NCBI GenBank assembly: GCA_045863055.1 | Contig: BTUW01000021.1 | Coordinates: 18,763-82,762 of the forward strand | Source of the DNA: UTCHB3 sp008363265 | GTDB lineage: Bacteria > Bacteroidota > Ignavibacteria > Ignavibacteriales > Ignavibacteriaceae | DNA: 64,000 bases | Direction of reading: 5' to 3' | Shown here: in pieces, positions 50,045-58,472 of the stretch | Numbering within the stretch: the first letter of the stretch is position 1 | How the letters are laid out: every line of letters begins with the position of its first letter | The notes under the pieces: model-generated | What the model was told of the DNA's origin: nothing | Seen by the model: the letters and a program-made list of their open reading frames with translations, nothing else | Database searches by the model: none | Program-made: the position numbers and the translations under genes

Positions 50045-50761
50045 TCAATTCCCCTCCAGACAATATTTTTCAATTTTCTCCTGAGCGGTTGTATCACCAA
50101 GCTCGACAGCATTTGCCCAGTCGTCACATGCCCCTGAGGGATCATCAAGTTTTTGTTTGCAAGTGCCTCTGCGTTCCCATGCATCTGCTGCTTTTGGATT
50201 TAGTTCAATCGCTTTGCTGAAATCCGCAAGTGCTCCGGCGTAATCTTCGAGAGAAAATTTACTGATTCCTCTGTTGTAATAAGCGTCTTCGTAACCGGGA
50301 TTCAAAGTAATCGCTTTTGTGTAGTCATCGATGGCATCTTGATATTTACCCATATCGTGATTCACAATCCCCCTGTTGTAGAAAGCATCTATATCCTTGG
50401 GATCAAGTTCTATTGTTCTGTCATAGTTTTCAAGTGCAGCTTGCAGGTTTTTTAACTCTGCCTGACAAAATGCCATATTGAAAAAAGCCTCACTGCTCTT
50501 TGGGTTTAGTTCAATAGCTTTACCGAAATTCCGCAGTGCTTCTTTGTATTCTTTAAGATGCTTCCTGCATTTTCCCCTCTTCAAGTAAGCTGAATCCGCC
50601 TGAGGATCCGCCTCAATCGCCAGCGTAAAATCAGCTATCGCCCCTTTGTGGTCTTCTTTTTCACACTTCGCTGTCCCGTTTTTGAGATGGTCCTCGATCC
50701 CCGGTTTACACCCTCCCAAGGTGAATGCTAAAAACAGTACGATGGAAAATACCCGCCACAT
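50045..50761 (-). CDS. TPR-repeat lipoprotein
   Basis: 238 residues from the ATG at 50761, which is preceded by a strong GGAGGT site; the frame's longer reading is rejected. The signal MWRVFSIVLFLAFTLGGC ends in a lipobox cysteine. About five and a half TPR units follow, each with the A-x-x-D-Y...A-I-x-L-N-P pattern (for example KYQDAIDDYTKAITLNPGYEDAYYNRG), ending in CKQKLDDPSGACDDWANAVELGD. Probably an outer- or inner-membrane-anchored protein-protein interaction scaffold. A 139-base copy of its 3' end lies at 48102. Confidence 0.9.
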   Translation of the reverse strand: MWRVFSIVLFLAFTLGGCKPGIEDHLKNGTAKCEKEDHKGAIADFTLAIEADPQADSAYLKRGKCRKHLKEYKEALRNFGKAIELNPKSSEAFFNMAFCQAELKNLQAALENYDRTIELDPKDIDAFYNRGIVNHDMGKYQDAIDDYTKAITLNPGYEDAYYNRGISKFSLEDYAGALADFSKAIELNPKAADAWERRGTCKQKLDDPSGACDDWANAVELGDTTAQEKIEKYCLEGN

Positions 50762-50881
50762 TTCAACCTCCAAAAAGAATTGTTGATGATGAGATAACTT
50801 CGCTATAATTCCAATCAAATCAAAATAGTCATCTCTGAACGAAGAAATATCGATCAAGTATTCTGATTTATTAATCTGGAT

Positions 50882-50928
50882 GGTTCTAAATTACGGTAAA
50901 TTTGTTATATTTACCGTATAAAAGAACC
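50882..50928 (+). promoter_or_regulatory. 47-bp palindrome upstream of abiEi, probable operator
   Basis: Nested inverted arms GGTTCT / AGAACC (50882-50887, 50923-50928) and ACGGTAAA / TTTACCGT (50893-50900, 50910-50917) lie 18 bases before the antitoxin start. AbiEi antitoxins are known to bind inverted repeats in their own promoter, which suits this site. A near-identical palindrome lies past the toxin gene at 52450. Confidence 0.75.
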
Positions 50929-50945
50929 AAAGTGAGAAAAATTTG

Positions 50946-51524
50946 ATGCAAATATCGGCATTCATAAATGGATATGCTCAGATGAAAGACCTTAAGGCAT
51001 CGGGAATTCATCCCCGGTCGATTAAAAAAGCTGTTGATCGCGGATCGGTTGAGAAGGTGAAGCCAGGACTTTATAAACTTGTTGACTTCCCTTGGGATGA
51101 GAATTCCTCATTTGTTGATATCTGTCGATCCAACAAAAAAGCCGTTATTTGTCTTACATCTGCAATCGAATATTATGGACTGACAACTTTTAACCCGGAT
51201 TTTGTAACTTTCGCGCTACCGATGAAAGTAAAAGCGAATAAAATGTTCTATCCTCCATCGAAGCCCTATTTTTTCAGGGATAATGTTTACCGGCTTGGTA
51301 TTGAAACTGTTTCTTCGAATAGTGGCAATTTCCTGATATATTCAGTGGAAAAAACCATCGTGGATCTTTTCCGTTATCGCAACAAAATTGGAGATGATAT
51401 TTTTCTTGAGGCACTCAAGAATTATCTCTCATCATCGACGAGAGAAATTGCATCACTTCTTGACTATGCGGGTCAATGCGGAGTTCTGCAGAAAATTAAG
51501 CCCTATCTGAAGGCACTTTCTTAA
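50946..51524 (+). CDS. AbiEi-type antitoxin/transcriptional regulator
   Basis: A 192-residue protein with the type IV AbiEi layout: an N-terminal winged-helix (FINGYAQMKDLKASGIHPRSIKKAVDRGSVEKVKPGLYKL) that binds DNA, and a C-terminal antitoxin domain (AVICLTSAIEYYGLTTFNPDFVTFALP..., FLIYSVEKTIVDLFRYRNKIG). The start is the ATG at 50946; an upstream TTG adds one residue only. The stop overlaps the start of the toxin gene (TAATG). It neutralises and represses the AbiEii nucleotidyltransferase toxin and probably binds the palindrome upstream. Confidence 0.88.
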   Translation: MQISAFINGYAQMKDLKASGIHPRSIKKAVDRGSVEKVKPGLYKLVDFPWDENSSFVDICRSNKKAVICLTSAIEYYGLTTFNPDFVTFALPMKVKANKMFYPPSKPYFFRDNVYRLGIETVSSNSGNFLIYSVEKTIVDLFRYRNKIGDDIFLEALKNYLSSSTREIASLLDYAGQCGVLQKIKPYLKALS

Positions 51525-52438
51525 TGAGTAAAAACCTTTATCCTAAAAACAGGTATGCATCGATTAAGGCAAGGTTGCTTGATATCGCGAGGGCGAGGGG
51601 CGTGGATTATAATTCGCTTACAAGGTTGTATTTTCAAGAGAGGTTTCTGGACCGTTTGGCAAAAACCAAGTACGCAGATTACTTTTTGTTGAAGGGCGCT
51701 CTGCTGTTCATGGCTTATAAAATGACGCCGGGAAGGTTGACTCAAGACATAGATTTCTTGGCAAAAGATATCACTAATGAGTCCTCTGAATAACGGAGGA
51801 TCTTCGTTGAGATTCTAAGTGTCGATATTGATGACTGTGTCTCTTTTGACTCAACAGATATTAATGTCGATCCTATAATTACAGGTGGCGTTCAGAGTGG
51901 TGCAAGGATATTCATTAAATGTTCGTTGGACAATATAAAAAGCAGACTCCAAATCGATTTAGGTTTTGGTGATGTCCTCTGTAGAGATCCTGTAAAATTA
52001 GAATTTCCTGTAATTCTTAAAGAATTTGAAAAACCCGGTATACTCGCTTATAGAATTGAAACCGCTTTAGCCGAGAAATTCGAAGCCATTGTGGCTCTTC
52101 ATCTTTTGAACAGCCGAATGAAAGATTTCTACGATATAATATTTATTGCATCGAATTTCAGATTGACTCATGGTTCAGTCTCTGAATCAATCAATGCGAC
52201 ATTTAGGCAAAGGGGCACGAAGTTGGAAAATTCGAAAAGGATTTTTGAGTCTCAATTCAAACGGAACCCAGAGATGCAGACTCAATGGACCGCATTTTTA
52301 TCCCGAAAAAAACTACAGTTCGAGATGAATTTTGAAGCAGTAGTTACACAAATCGAATCATTTCTTAAGCCCTGCATAGACGAACCAGAGTCAAATGCAG
52401 TTTGGAACCCTGAAGCATTCAGGTGGGAGAAATTGTGA
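51524..52438 (+). pseudogene. AbiEii-type nucleotidyltransferase toxin with in-frame TAA
   Basis: The frame from 51524 starts MSKNLYPKNRYASIKARLLDIARARG and contains the nucleotidyltransferase motif YFLLKGALLFMAYKM...RLTQDIDFLAKD. A TAA at 51791-51793 stops it after 89 residues. The same frame resumes directly as RRIFVEILSVDIDDCVSFD and continues with the family's second half (LQIDLGFGDVL, AYRIETALAEKFEAIVALHLLNSRMKDFYDI) to 52438. One base change repairs the gene. The truncated product has the DxD motif but lacks most of the fold, so the toxin is most likely dead while its antitoxin is intact. Full length would be 304 codons, normal for AbiEii. Confidence 0.9.
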
Positions 52439-52449
52439 ATTAACTATCC

Positions 52450-52495
52450 GGTTCTTTTTAACGGTAAATTTGCAAAACTACCGTAAAAAAGAACC
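52450..52495 (+). repeat. Second copy of the AbiE palindrome, downstream of the toxin
   Basis: GGTTCT / AGAACC outer arms and ACGGTAA / TTACCGT-like inner arms (TACCGT at 52479-52484) reproduce the palindrome at 50882 in the same orientation, 12 bases past the toxin stop. The remaining 187 bases to the next gene are AT-rich and show no further feature. Confidence 0.8.
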
Positions 52496-52682
52496 ATTTT
52501 AGCGTGAAAAATTGATTGAGATTTTTGCCATTCCGTGATTATCTTGATTCTCTCCACATACCCCGGCGCCCACCTCCAAAAACCCCCACACAAAAATTTC
52601 TTTTCATTAGGATTTTATTTTTACTCGTTTATATTTCAGTTTGCTGTTAATACATTTTAATCAACGGAATTAGAGGCGATCA

Positions 52683-54110
52683 ATGGGAACACTTAATCCA
52701 CAAATTGCAGATGTATTGTTCAAAGCAAAAACAGCGGCTGCTATCTTCAGCCAGTACACACAGGAACAGGTTGACAATATCGTCCGATCTGTTTACGAGG
52801 CCGGGTTCAATAACCGGGTAAAACTCGCGAAAATGGCGGTGGAAGAGACGGGCATCGGAGTCTGGCAGGACAAGGTGATGAAGAATGTGGTTGCCACGCA
52901 GATGGTTTTCGAGGACATCATCAACATGAAGACGGTCGGTATCCTGAGCGTGGATGAAGAGAAGGGGATCACCGAGATCGCGCAACCCCTCGGGCCCATC
53001 TTCGCGATAATTCCCGTTACCAACCCCACTTCAACAATTCTATACAAAATCCTCATCTCACTTAAAACAAGAAACCCGATAATCATCCATCCCCACAGAC
53101 TGGCAAACAAGTGCTCGATAGAGGCCGCACGACTGTGCTACGAGGCCGCGCTGGCTGCCGACGCGCCCGAGGATTGCATCCAGTGGGTGTCCGGTTTCTC
53201 CCGTGAAGACACGCAATCGCTGATGTCACACTCTGATATCGCGCTCATTCTCGCGACCGGCGGAACGGGACTTGTTAAAGCCGCCTACAGCAGCGGTACC
53301 CCCGCGATCGGTGTCGGTGCGGGAAACGTCCCTGTCTTCATCGAGGGAAGTGCCGATGTGGCGTTCGCGATCGACAGCATTTTGACCTCAAAACTCTTCG
53401 ATAACGGCACTGTCTGCGCGAGCGAACAGTCGATCGTTGTTGAAAGGCAGGTTGCCGACAAAACGATCAAAGAGCTGGGGAAACAGGGCGGCTATTTCCT
53501 CACTCCCGACGAGATCAAAAGGGTTGAGGCGGTGGCATACGACACTGAAAAGGATGTAATGAAAGTGGATGTGGTCGGGAAACCGGTGGAAACCATAGCC
53601 GCGCTTGCCGGTCTAACTGTACCACCCGGCACGAAGATCCTCGTGGCAAAACTTGACAAGGTTGGGAAGGATACCCCTCTGTCGAACGAGATACTCTGTC
53701 CTGTTATCGCCTTCTATGTGGAGGATGATTTCGAGGCTGCCGTTAAAAGATGTATTGATCTGAACTTCCACGGCGGGGTCGGTCACACGGCGAGCATCTT
53801 CTCGAATGATGAAGAGAAGATCAAACAGTTCTCATTCATCATGAACGCGGGGAGGATCGTGGTGAACATGCCGTCATCCCAGGGAGCAGTCGGAATGGGG
53901 AGCGGTTTGAACCCCTCACTTACACTTGGATGCGGAACGGGCGGTAAGAACATCACCACCGACAACATCACGGCTACACATCTTCTGAACATTCAGAGGA
54001 TCGCCAGAAGAAAAGAGAACGGACTTTTCAACCGTTTCGATAAGTCGAAGTACTTCGATGAGAACTACACTCTCGATATGTTCCAAAACGACTATTATAA
54101 AAACAGATAA
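52683..54110 (+). CDS. CoA-acylating aldehyde dehydrogenase
   Basis: A 475-residue aldehyde dehydrogenase of the AdhE-N-terminal/EutE group, which reduces acyl-CoA to aldehyde or the reverse with NAD(H). The catalytic cysteine is in SKLFDNGTVCASEQSIVVE; other marks are EIAQPLGPIFAIIPVTNPTST (cofactor loop), ILATGGTGLVKAAYSSGTPAIGVGAGN and NMPSSQGAVGMGSGLNPSLTLGCGTGG. It has no fused alcohol dehydrogenase. The substrate is probably acetaldehyde or propionaldehyde; no microcompartment shell genes accompany it, so it is likely a fermentative enzyme. A STAS-domain gene follows after 11 bases. Confidence 0.93.
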   Translation: MGTLNPQIADVLFKAKTAAAIFSQYTQEQVDNIVRSVYEAGFNNRVKLAKMAVEETGIGVWQDKVMKNVVATQMVFEDIINMKTVGILSVDEEKGITEIAQPLGPIFAIIPVTNPTSTILYKILISLKTRNPIIIHPHRLANKCSIEAARLCYEAALAADAPEDCIQWVSGFSREDTQSLMSHSDIALILATGGTGLVKAAYSSGTPAIGVGAGNVPVFIEGSADVAFAIDSILTSKLFDNGTVCASEQSIVVERQVADKTIKELGKQGGYFLTPDEIKRVEAVAYDTEKDVMKVDVVGKPVETIAALAGLTVPPGTKILVAKLDKVGKDTPLSNEILCPVIAFYVEDDFEAAVKRCIDLNFHGGVGHTASIFSNDEEKIKQFSFIMNAGRIVVNMPSSQGAVGMGSGLNPSLTLGCGTGGKNITTDNITATHLLNIQRIARRKENGLFNRFDKSKYFDENYTLDMFQNDYYKNR

Positions 54111-54121
54111 GGAGGTTTCAA

Positions 54122-54415
54122 ATGTTTGATTTTATAGAAAATGAGCAGTCGCTGACGATCCGGTTCCCGCAAAAAATGGATACCTATAATTCCCAGAAGC
54201 TGGAAGAGGAATTGCAGAACAAGGCTCCCGGTACCGGGAAGAGGATTGTTTTTGATCTGGAAGGTATCTCGTTCATTTCATCCGCTTTCCTGAGGATCTG
54301 CTTCAAGGCCTACAAGGACTCCGGTGAAGGAAATTTCAGTCTGATCAACGCGACATCAGAGGTCAAAAAAGTTCTGATGATCGCCGGATACGACAAATTC
54401 ATGGATATCCACTAA
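54122..54415 (+). CDS. STAS-domain protein (anti-sigma-factor antagonist-like)
   Basis: A 97-residue protein consisting of one STAS domain: LTIRFPQKMDTYNSQKLEEEL, the phosphorylation-site strand IVFDLEGISFISSAFLRICFKAYKD with serines at the position used by SpoIIAA-like proteins, and NATSEVKKVLMIAGYDKF. A GGAGG site lies before the ATG. It probably takes part in a partner-switching control; no kinase or phosphatase partner is adjacent, so its regulon is unknown. It is in line with the aldehyde dehydrogenase. Confidence 0.92.
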   Translation: MFDFIENEQSLTIRFPQKMDTYNSQKLEEELQNKAPGTGKRIVFDLEGISFISSAFLRICFKAYKDSGEGNFSLINATSEVKKVLMIAGYDKFMDIH

Positions 54416-54439
54416 GCATCCGGCTTGCCATAAATTAAA

Positions 54440-54470
54440 AAGGAGTGGCTGGTAACTCCCGCCACTCCTT
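54440..54470. terminator. Bidirectional terminator between STAS and T9SS genes
   Basis: A perfect 10-bp stem AAGGAGTGGC / GCCACTCCTT with an 11-base loop lies between convergent genes. The minus strand continues TTTTTAATTT; the plus strand continues AAATAA, so it favours the minus-strand T9SS gene. Confidence 0.82.
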
Positions 54471-54521
54471 AAATAACGATCTCAACATTTCGCCGTGACT
54501 GTTCGACCGGCGGCGGCTCCC

Positions 54522-57500
54522 TTACCTCAGAAGCACCATCTTGCGCGTCATCGAGTATCCCCCGGATTCCAGACGGTAGAAGTATATTCCACTGGCCAGA
54601 CCCGAGGCATCGAACGCAACTTCATGTTTGCCGGCTGGGAGTTCTTCAGAGACAAGAACTTTAAGGAGGGCTCCCGTAATGTCATAGATTTTTATTGTCG
54701 TCATGCCGGCAATGGGCAGCGCGTAACGGATAACGGTCGCGGGATTGAACGGATTCGGGAAATTCTGTGAGAGCTCCCAAGTCTGTGGGAGTTCAGTAGT
54801 CTGCTCCTTTACGCTTGTGGGAATATGGGAATAAGAAGCACCCAGCCGTTTGAAGATTGTGTCAACCGCGGCACGGGTCAGAGTGATCGAGTTAAGGGCG
54901 GAACTGCCCCGTTGTACTGCAATCGCGGTGTGGTAGGTAAAGGTTGCCCCTGGTTCGAGGGATTTCTTTCCCGAAGCCATGCCGATCAATGCGTCGGTTG
55001 CCAGATTGTTTATCCAACCGGTATTGGCGACAGGGTCACCCGAATAGATGAACAACGAGTTTACCGTTTCACAATTTACAGGTGGGCGAACCGAGCCGAA
55101 CGACCAGTAGCATGGCTCGAGGAACGCACCATTAATGTTTCTTCCTGTCATATAGTAGCGGGCTTGCGTCGAATTTATCGGCACTCCCTGCGTCGGGTGG
55201 GAACTCATGTAAGGGACCGAGGCTGCCATCTGACTGTTAACCGCTCCGGGATATATGAGCGGCTCAAACGGGTAACCGAGGGGTACAAAAGCAGTGTCGA
55301 GGGGGTAGTCGATACCGGGATCCCACATATTATTCGAATTCACATCCAGATATGAAATTCCGTTAATGTATACCGGTTCTCCGAAAAGGAGGGTGTTGTA
55401 AATCGCCGGTGGATTGGCGCCGAACAAACCATCTGCTCCGTTATTGTATATCAACATCGAGTTGCGAAGTGTATCGGTGGATATCAGGTCACTGTAAACC
55501 TCACCAATGTCAGGGTCCTGTTGAGTCGAGAAGATGAACCCCGTTATTGCCTGACCCAAGGATGTGCGATTTGCAATCTCATATCTTACGAACACCGCGT
55601 TTTTAATTTCGTCTCTTTCTGAAGATGGCCATGCATAGAGGGTTTGCCGCACTTCAATTCCGCGGGGTTCTTCCAGGAACTTCCTGACGGACCCACTCAC
55701 ACCGTCGTTATAAACGGTGAAGTATGAAACCTCGCCGAGGATTTCAGGCATATCCTCGTTTGGCTCCCAGATGCCGTTGCCGTTACGGTCTATTGGGTCG
55801 TAGTAACCGTTACCATCGCCGTCCCAATACCGGGCGCCCATGCTAACCGCCACCTTCCAGTATTTCCATGAAGTGCCGAATGCGGAGTCGGCCCGGGCAA
55901 TCCTGTAGATACCCCTGCGCGGATCATTAGCGGGATAGTCAACAGACCCGGGTTGAAAATCCTTAAATAGAAATGCCCCCGTTGTGCCTGCAGCCCACAC
56001 CTGTGAACCAAAATAGCCGGAGAGAAGAAACCCGTGTGAGGAGATCACCGGGATTGAGTCGAAACGCACTTGAGCTCCGTATGGTGAGGCTACATCACCA
56101 ATTTCACCGGAGGAATTAAAGGGAAGAATAAGCCTTCCTGTTTTCAAAACTTCGGTCTGACTGAGGGTGGGTATGGTCGCTATCATCATCACTTGAGCGC
56201 TCGTAGAGGTATCGTACAGTGAGGCAGCGAAAAACCTGCCGATGAATACATCATAATAATCACCGATAACCACTTTGTTCCCGAAGACCTTGTCGCCGGA
56301 AAGTGAATCACCGTGCTGACCGTCGTCAAAGAGTGGGAATGAAGCGGGGTTTCCGTTAAGCGTGCCTTTGAATCCCGCGGAAATGATGGGGGAGCCCTCA
56401 CCAGTGTAGAGCTTAACCGCCACTGTGTCACCGGGCCGGAGTGTGTCTTTGGAGAGGGTGTATGAATAAACTACCGGGGGAGCGGAAGTGTCCGCGAGTT
56501 CTGCTGCATTTCCCCAGTGAATAATTTTGCTCCCAAAATCTGCACGCCTGTCTCCTGAGACAGTGAAGTAGGGCTTTACCGATTGACCGTTCAAGTTCAG
56601 ATTTCCTTCGTCACCCGCGTAACGCGTAAGTCGTACCGGTTCGCTCCAGGATGCCCCTTCGTCGGTGCTTCTGCAATACCAGGTTGATGCAATATTATAT
56701 TTGTTAAAGGCTTTCTGCTTCCGGGTGAAATAGATTGTGAGGCTGTTGTCGATCTGGCGGTAGATCCTCGGGTTAACCAGAATATCGGAATTGTGGGAAA
56801 AGACCAAAGCGGTATCCCTCCATCCGGCTACCGGGTCATTTCTCATGAACCAGATCTGTTTCCCCTGTTCGGTGTTGGGCTGTTGCCCGGCCATGAAGTA
56901 GCCTGAGGTTCCGTTCATTAGAAGTGAAGGGTTCAGAAGGGCATTGCCGCCGATGGAAGAATAGGTTGACCAGGTTACACCGTTGTCGGTAGAGCGGAGA
57001 TAATTGGACACATTCAATGAATTGGAGGAAAAGACCAGGATGTTTCCACCACCTTGATGGATCGCGCCGGTGATTCGGTAGTTATCGAAGGTGGGAAGTC
57101 TGTTGCTTATCCTCAATCTCTGATTAGCAGTCCAGGTTACACCACCGTCATCGGAATATTTCCAGATTGTGGCCCTCAGATTCCCCAGTTTGATGAACAG
57201 CAGCAACCTTTCATTATAACCTTTTATCAGTGTGGCCCCCTCGTAAAGGTCTTCGGAAAGACTTACATCTGAAGTGTCCAGCACCACGCCGGGCGAAGTC
57301 CATGTAGAGCCGTTGTCACTGCTTTTATTCATGAAGAATTTCACTGAACCGGTGCCGCTGTATTTTGACCATATAACGAATATTTCACCGGGGGTAAACG
57401 AAACGATCTCTGCATTATAATGTTTTGAGTTATCGTCGATGAATGGGAATCGTTTCAGGTCGCTTTGGGCATGGCTCAAGATCGTGCATAAAGCAATAAT

Positions 57501-57524
57501 GAGGGTGAATATGGCGAGCTTCAT
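54522..57524 (-). CDS. T9SS-secreted protein with BNR/sialidase-like propeller
   Basis: 1000 residues from the ATG at 57524, which opens a signal peptide (MKLAIFTLIIALCTILSHAQ); an upstream start adds 12 polar residues and is rejected. Residues about 25-350 form a BNR/sialidase-like propeller (SSDNGSTWTSPG, YSDDGGVTWTA, STDNGVTWS, STDEGASWSEP). A fibronectin/CalX-like strand region follows, and then a long region with Asp/Asn-rich clusters (DGDGNGYYDPIDRNGNGIWEPNED) that suit Ca2+. The C-terminus is a T9SS sorting domain (FPNPFNPATVIRYALP...SGIYFYRLESG). It is exported to the surface or outside. No enzymatic residues of a true sialidase could be identified. Confidence 0.88.
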   Translation of the reverse strand: MKLAIFTLIIALCTILSHAQSDLKRFPFIDDNSKHYNAEIVSFTPGEIFVIWSKYSGTGSVKFFMNKSSDNGSTWTSPGVVLDTSDVSLSEDLYEGATLIKGYNERLLLFIKLGNLRATIWKYSDDGGVTWTANQRLRISNRLPTFDNYRITGAIHQGGGNILVFSSNSLNVSNYLRSTDNGVTWSTYSSIGGNALLNPSLLMNGTSGYFMAGQQPNTEQGKQIWFMRNDPVAGWRDTALVFSHNSDILVNPRIYRQIDNSLTIYFTRKQKAFNKYNIASTWYCRSTDEGASWSEPVRLTRYAGDEGNLNLNGQSVKPYFTVSGDRRADFGSKIIHWGNAAELADTSAPPVVYSYTLSKDTLRPGDTVAVKLYTGEGSPIISAGFKGTLNGNPASFPLFDDGQHGDSLSGDKVFGNKVVIGDYYDVFIGRFFAASLYDTSTSAQVMMIATIPTLSQTEVLKTGRLILPFNSSGEIGDVASPYGAQVRFDSIPVISSHGFLLSGYFGSQVWAAGTTGAFLFKDFQPGSVDYPANDPRRGIYRIARADSAFGTSWKYWKVAVSMGARYWDGDGNGYYDPIDRNGNGIWEPNEDMPEILGEVSYFTVYNDGVSGSVRKFLEEPRGIEVRQTLYAWPSSERDEIKNAVFVRYEIANRTSLGQAITGFIFSTQQDPDIGEVYSDLISTDTLRNSMLIYNNGADGLFGANPPAIYNTLLFGEPVYINGISYLDVNSNNMWDPGIDYPLDTAFVPLGYPFEPLIYPGAVNSQMAASVPYMSSHPTQGVPINSTQARYYMTGRNINGAFLEPCYWSFGSVRPPVNCETVNSLFIYSGDPVANTGWINNLATDALIGMASGKKSLEPGATFTYHTAIAVQRGSSALNSITLTRAAVDTIFKRLGASYSHIPTSVKEQTTELPQTWELSQNFPNPFNPATVIRYALPIAGMTTIKIYDITGALLKVLVSEELPAGKHEVAFDASGLASGIYFYRLESGGYSMTRKMVLLR

Positions 57525-57779
57525 TTTTTCATTTCCACTATTAGGATCAAATTTCTCCACTGATCAAAGTAGACCCGGACCTCTGCAACTTTTAGAATTT
57601 CCCGGACTCTTCTCTAAACTTAATAAAAATAGCTGATTCCTCAGTAGCACTTCAGTGGCAGGTCTGCTAATTTTTATCGGATTGATCATCGTTTTTTGGC
57701 CTCGAAAAAAAATCTTCTTGCACAGAAATGAAACATGTGTTAAATTTTCGACCGTAAAACGAAAAAATTCTAAAAGACC

Positions 57780-58373
57780 ATGAACGAAAAAGATGAGATA
57801 GTCGCCCGGGCGATAATGGATGGTGCGAAGCAGGTGTTCCGGAAGTGGGGCCTTGCGAAAGCCACTATGGAAGATATCGCGAAAGCCGCCGGAAAAGGGA
57901 AAAGCACCCTTTATTACTACTTCAAAAGCAAGGAAGAGATATTCCACGCGATCGCCAAGGATGAGATCGACGCGAGTCTTCGTGCCACCCAGGAGGCTAT
58001 GGACAAGGTTGAGAACACCGGTGAAAAGCTCTCCCTGTATGTTGAAGTGCTCCTGAAAGAGATACAGTCGCGCACGAAGTTTTACACTATTATAATGGGT
58101 GAGTTCAGGGAGAACATGAAGATCATCGATCAGATCAGAACTTACTACGCCGAGCAGGAAGACCTGTTCGTGCGAAATCTGATAGCTTACGGGATCGAGA
58201 GGGATGAGTTCCGGCAGGTCGATAACGATGATGCCGGCATGACCTCGAGAATAGTGGTGCTCATGCTCCGCGGTTTGATAATGGAACTGCTTGTAAAGGA
58301 GGAACAGGAAGATCTCGAACCTTATATCGAAAGTATCAATAACCTCTTTTTAAAGGGTTTGCTCCCCCGTTAG
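57780..58373 (+). CDS. TetR-family regulator of the efflux operon
   Basis: A 197-residue regulator. The N-terminal helix-turn-helix is FRKWGLAKATMEDIAKAAGKGKSTLYYYFKSKEEIF, followed by an all-helical ligand domain. It stands 100 bases before a periplasmic adaptor gene in the same orientation, separated by a hairpin terminator, so it is transcribed apart from, or only partly together with, the pump it probably represses. The 255 bases before it (57525-57779) hold the divergent promoters; no operator could be picked by eye. Confidence 0.93.
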   Translation: MNEKDEIVARAIMDGAKQVFRKWGLAKATMEDIAKAAGKGKSTLYYYFKSKEEIFHAIAKDEIDASLRATQEAMDKVENTGEKLSLYVEVLLKEIQSRTKFYTIIMGEFRENMKIIDQIRTYYAEQEDLFVRNLIAYGIERDEFRQVDNDDAGMTSRIVVLMLRGLIMELLVKEEQEDLEPYIESINNLFLKGLLPR

Positions 58374-58390
58374 TGAGCAAAAGTTTTACG

Positions 58391-58426
58391 CCTCTCCCCG
58401 GATAAGCGGGGCAGAGGACTTTTTTT
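58391..58426 (+). terminator. Intrinsic terminator between tetR and the efflux genes
   Basis: The stem CCTCTCCCCG / CGGGG(C)AGAGG with a single bulged C and a GATAAG loop is followed by seven T residues. Confidence 0.88.
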
Positions 58427-58472
58427 GAGAAATTATCGACCAAAAAACGATTTTATTCTAATTAAACAAGAT

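Noticed and set aside
54522..57524. A true sialidase
   Set aside because: Only propeller repeat motifs are seen; the arginine triad and catalytic Tyr/Glu arrangement could not be found.
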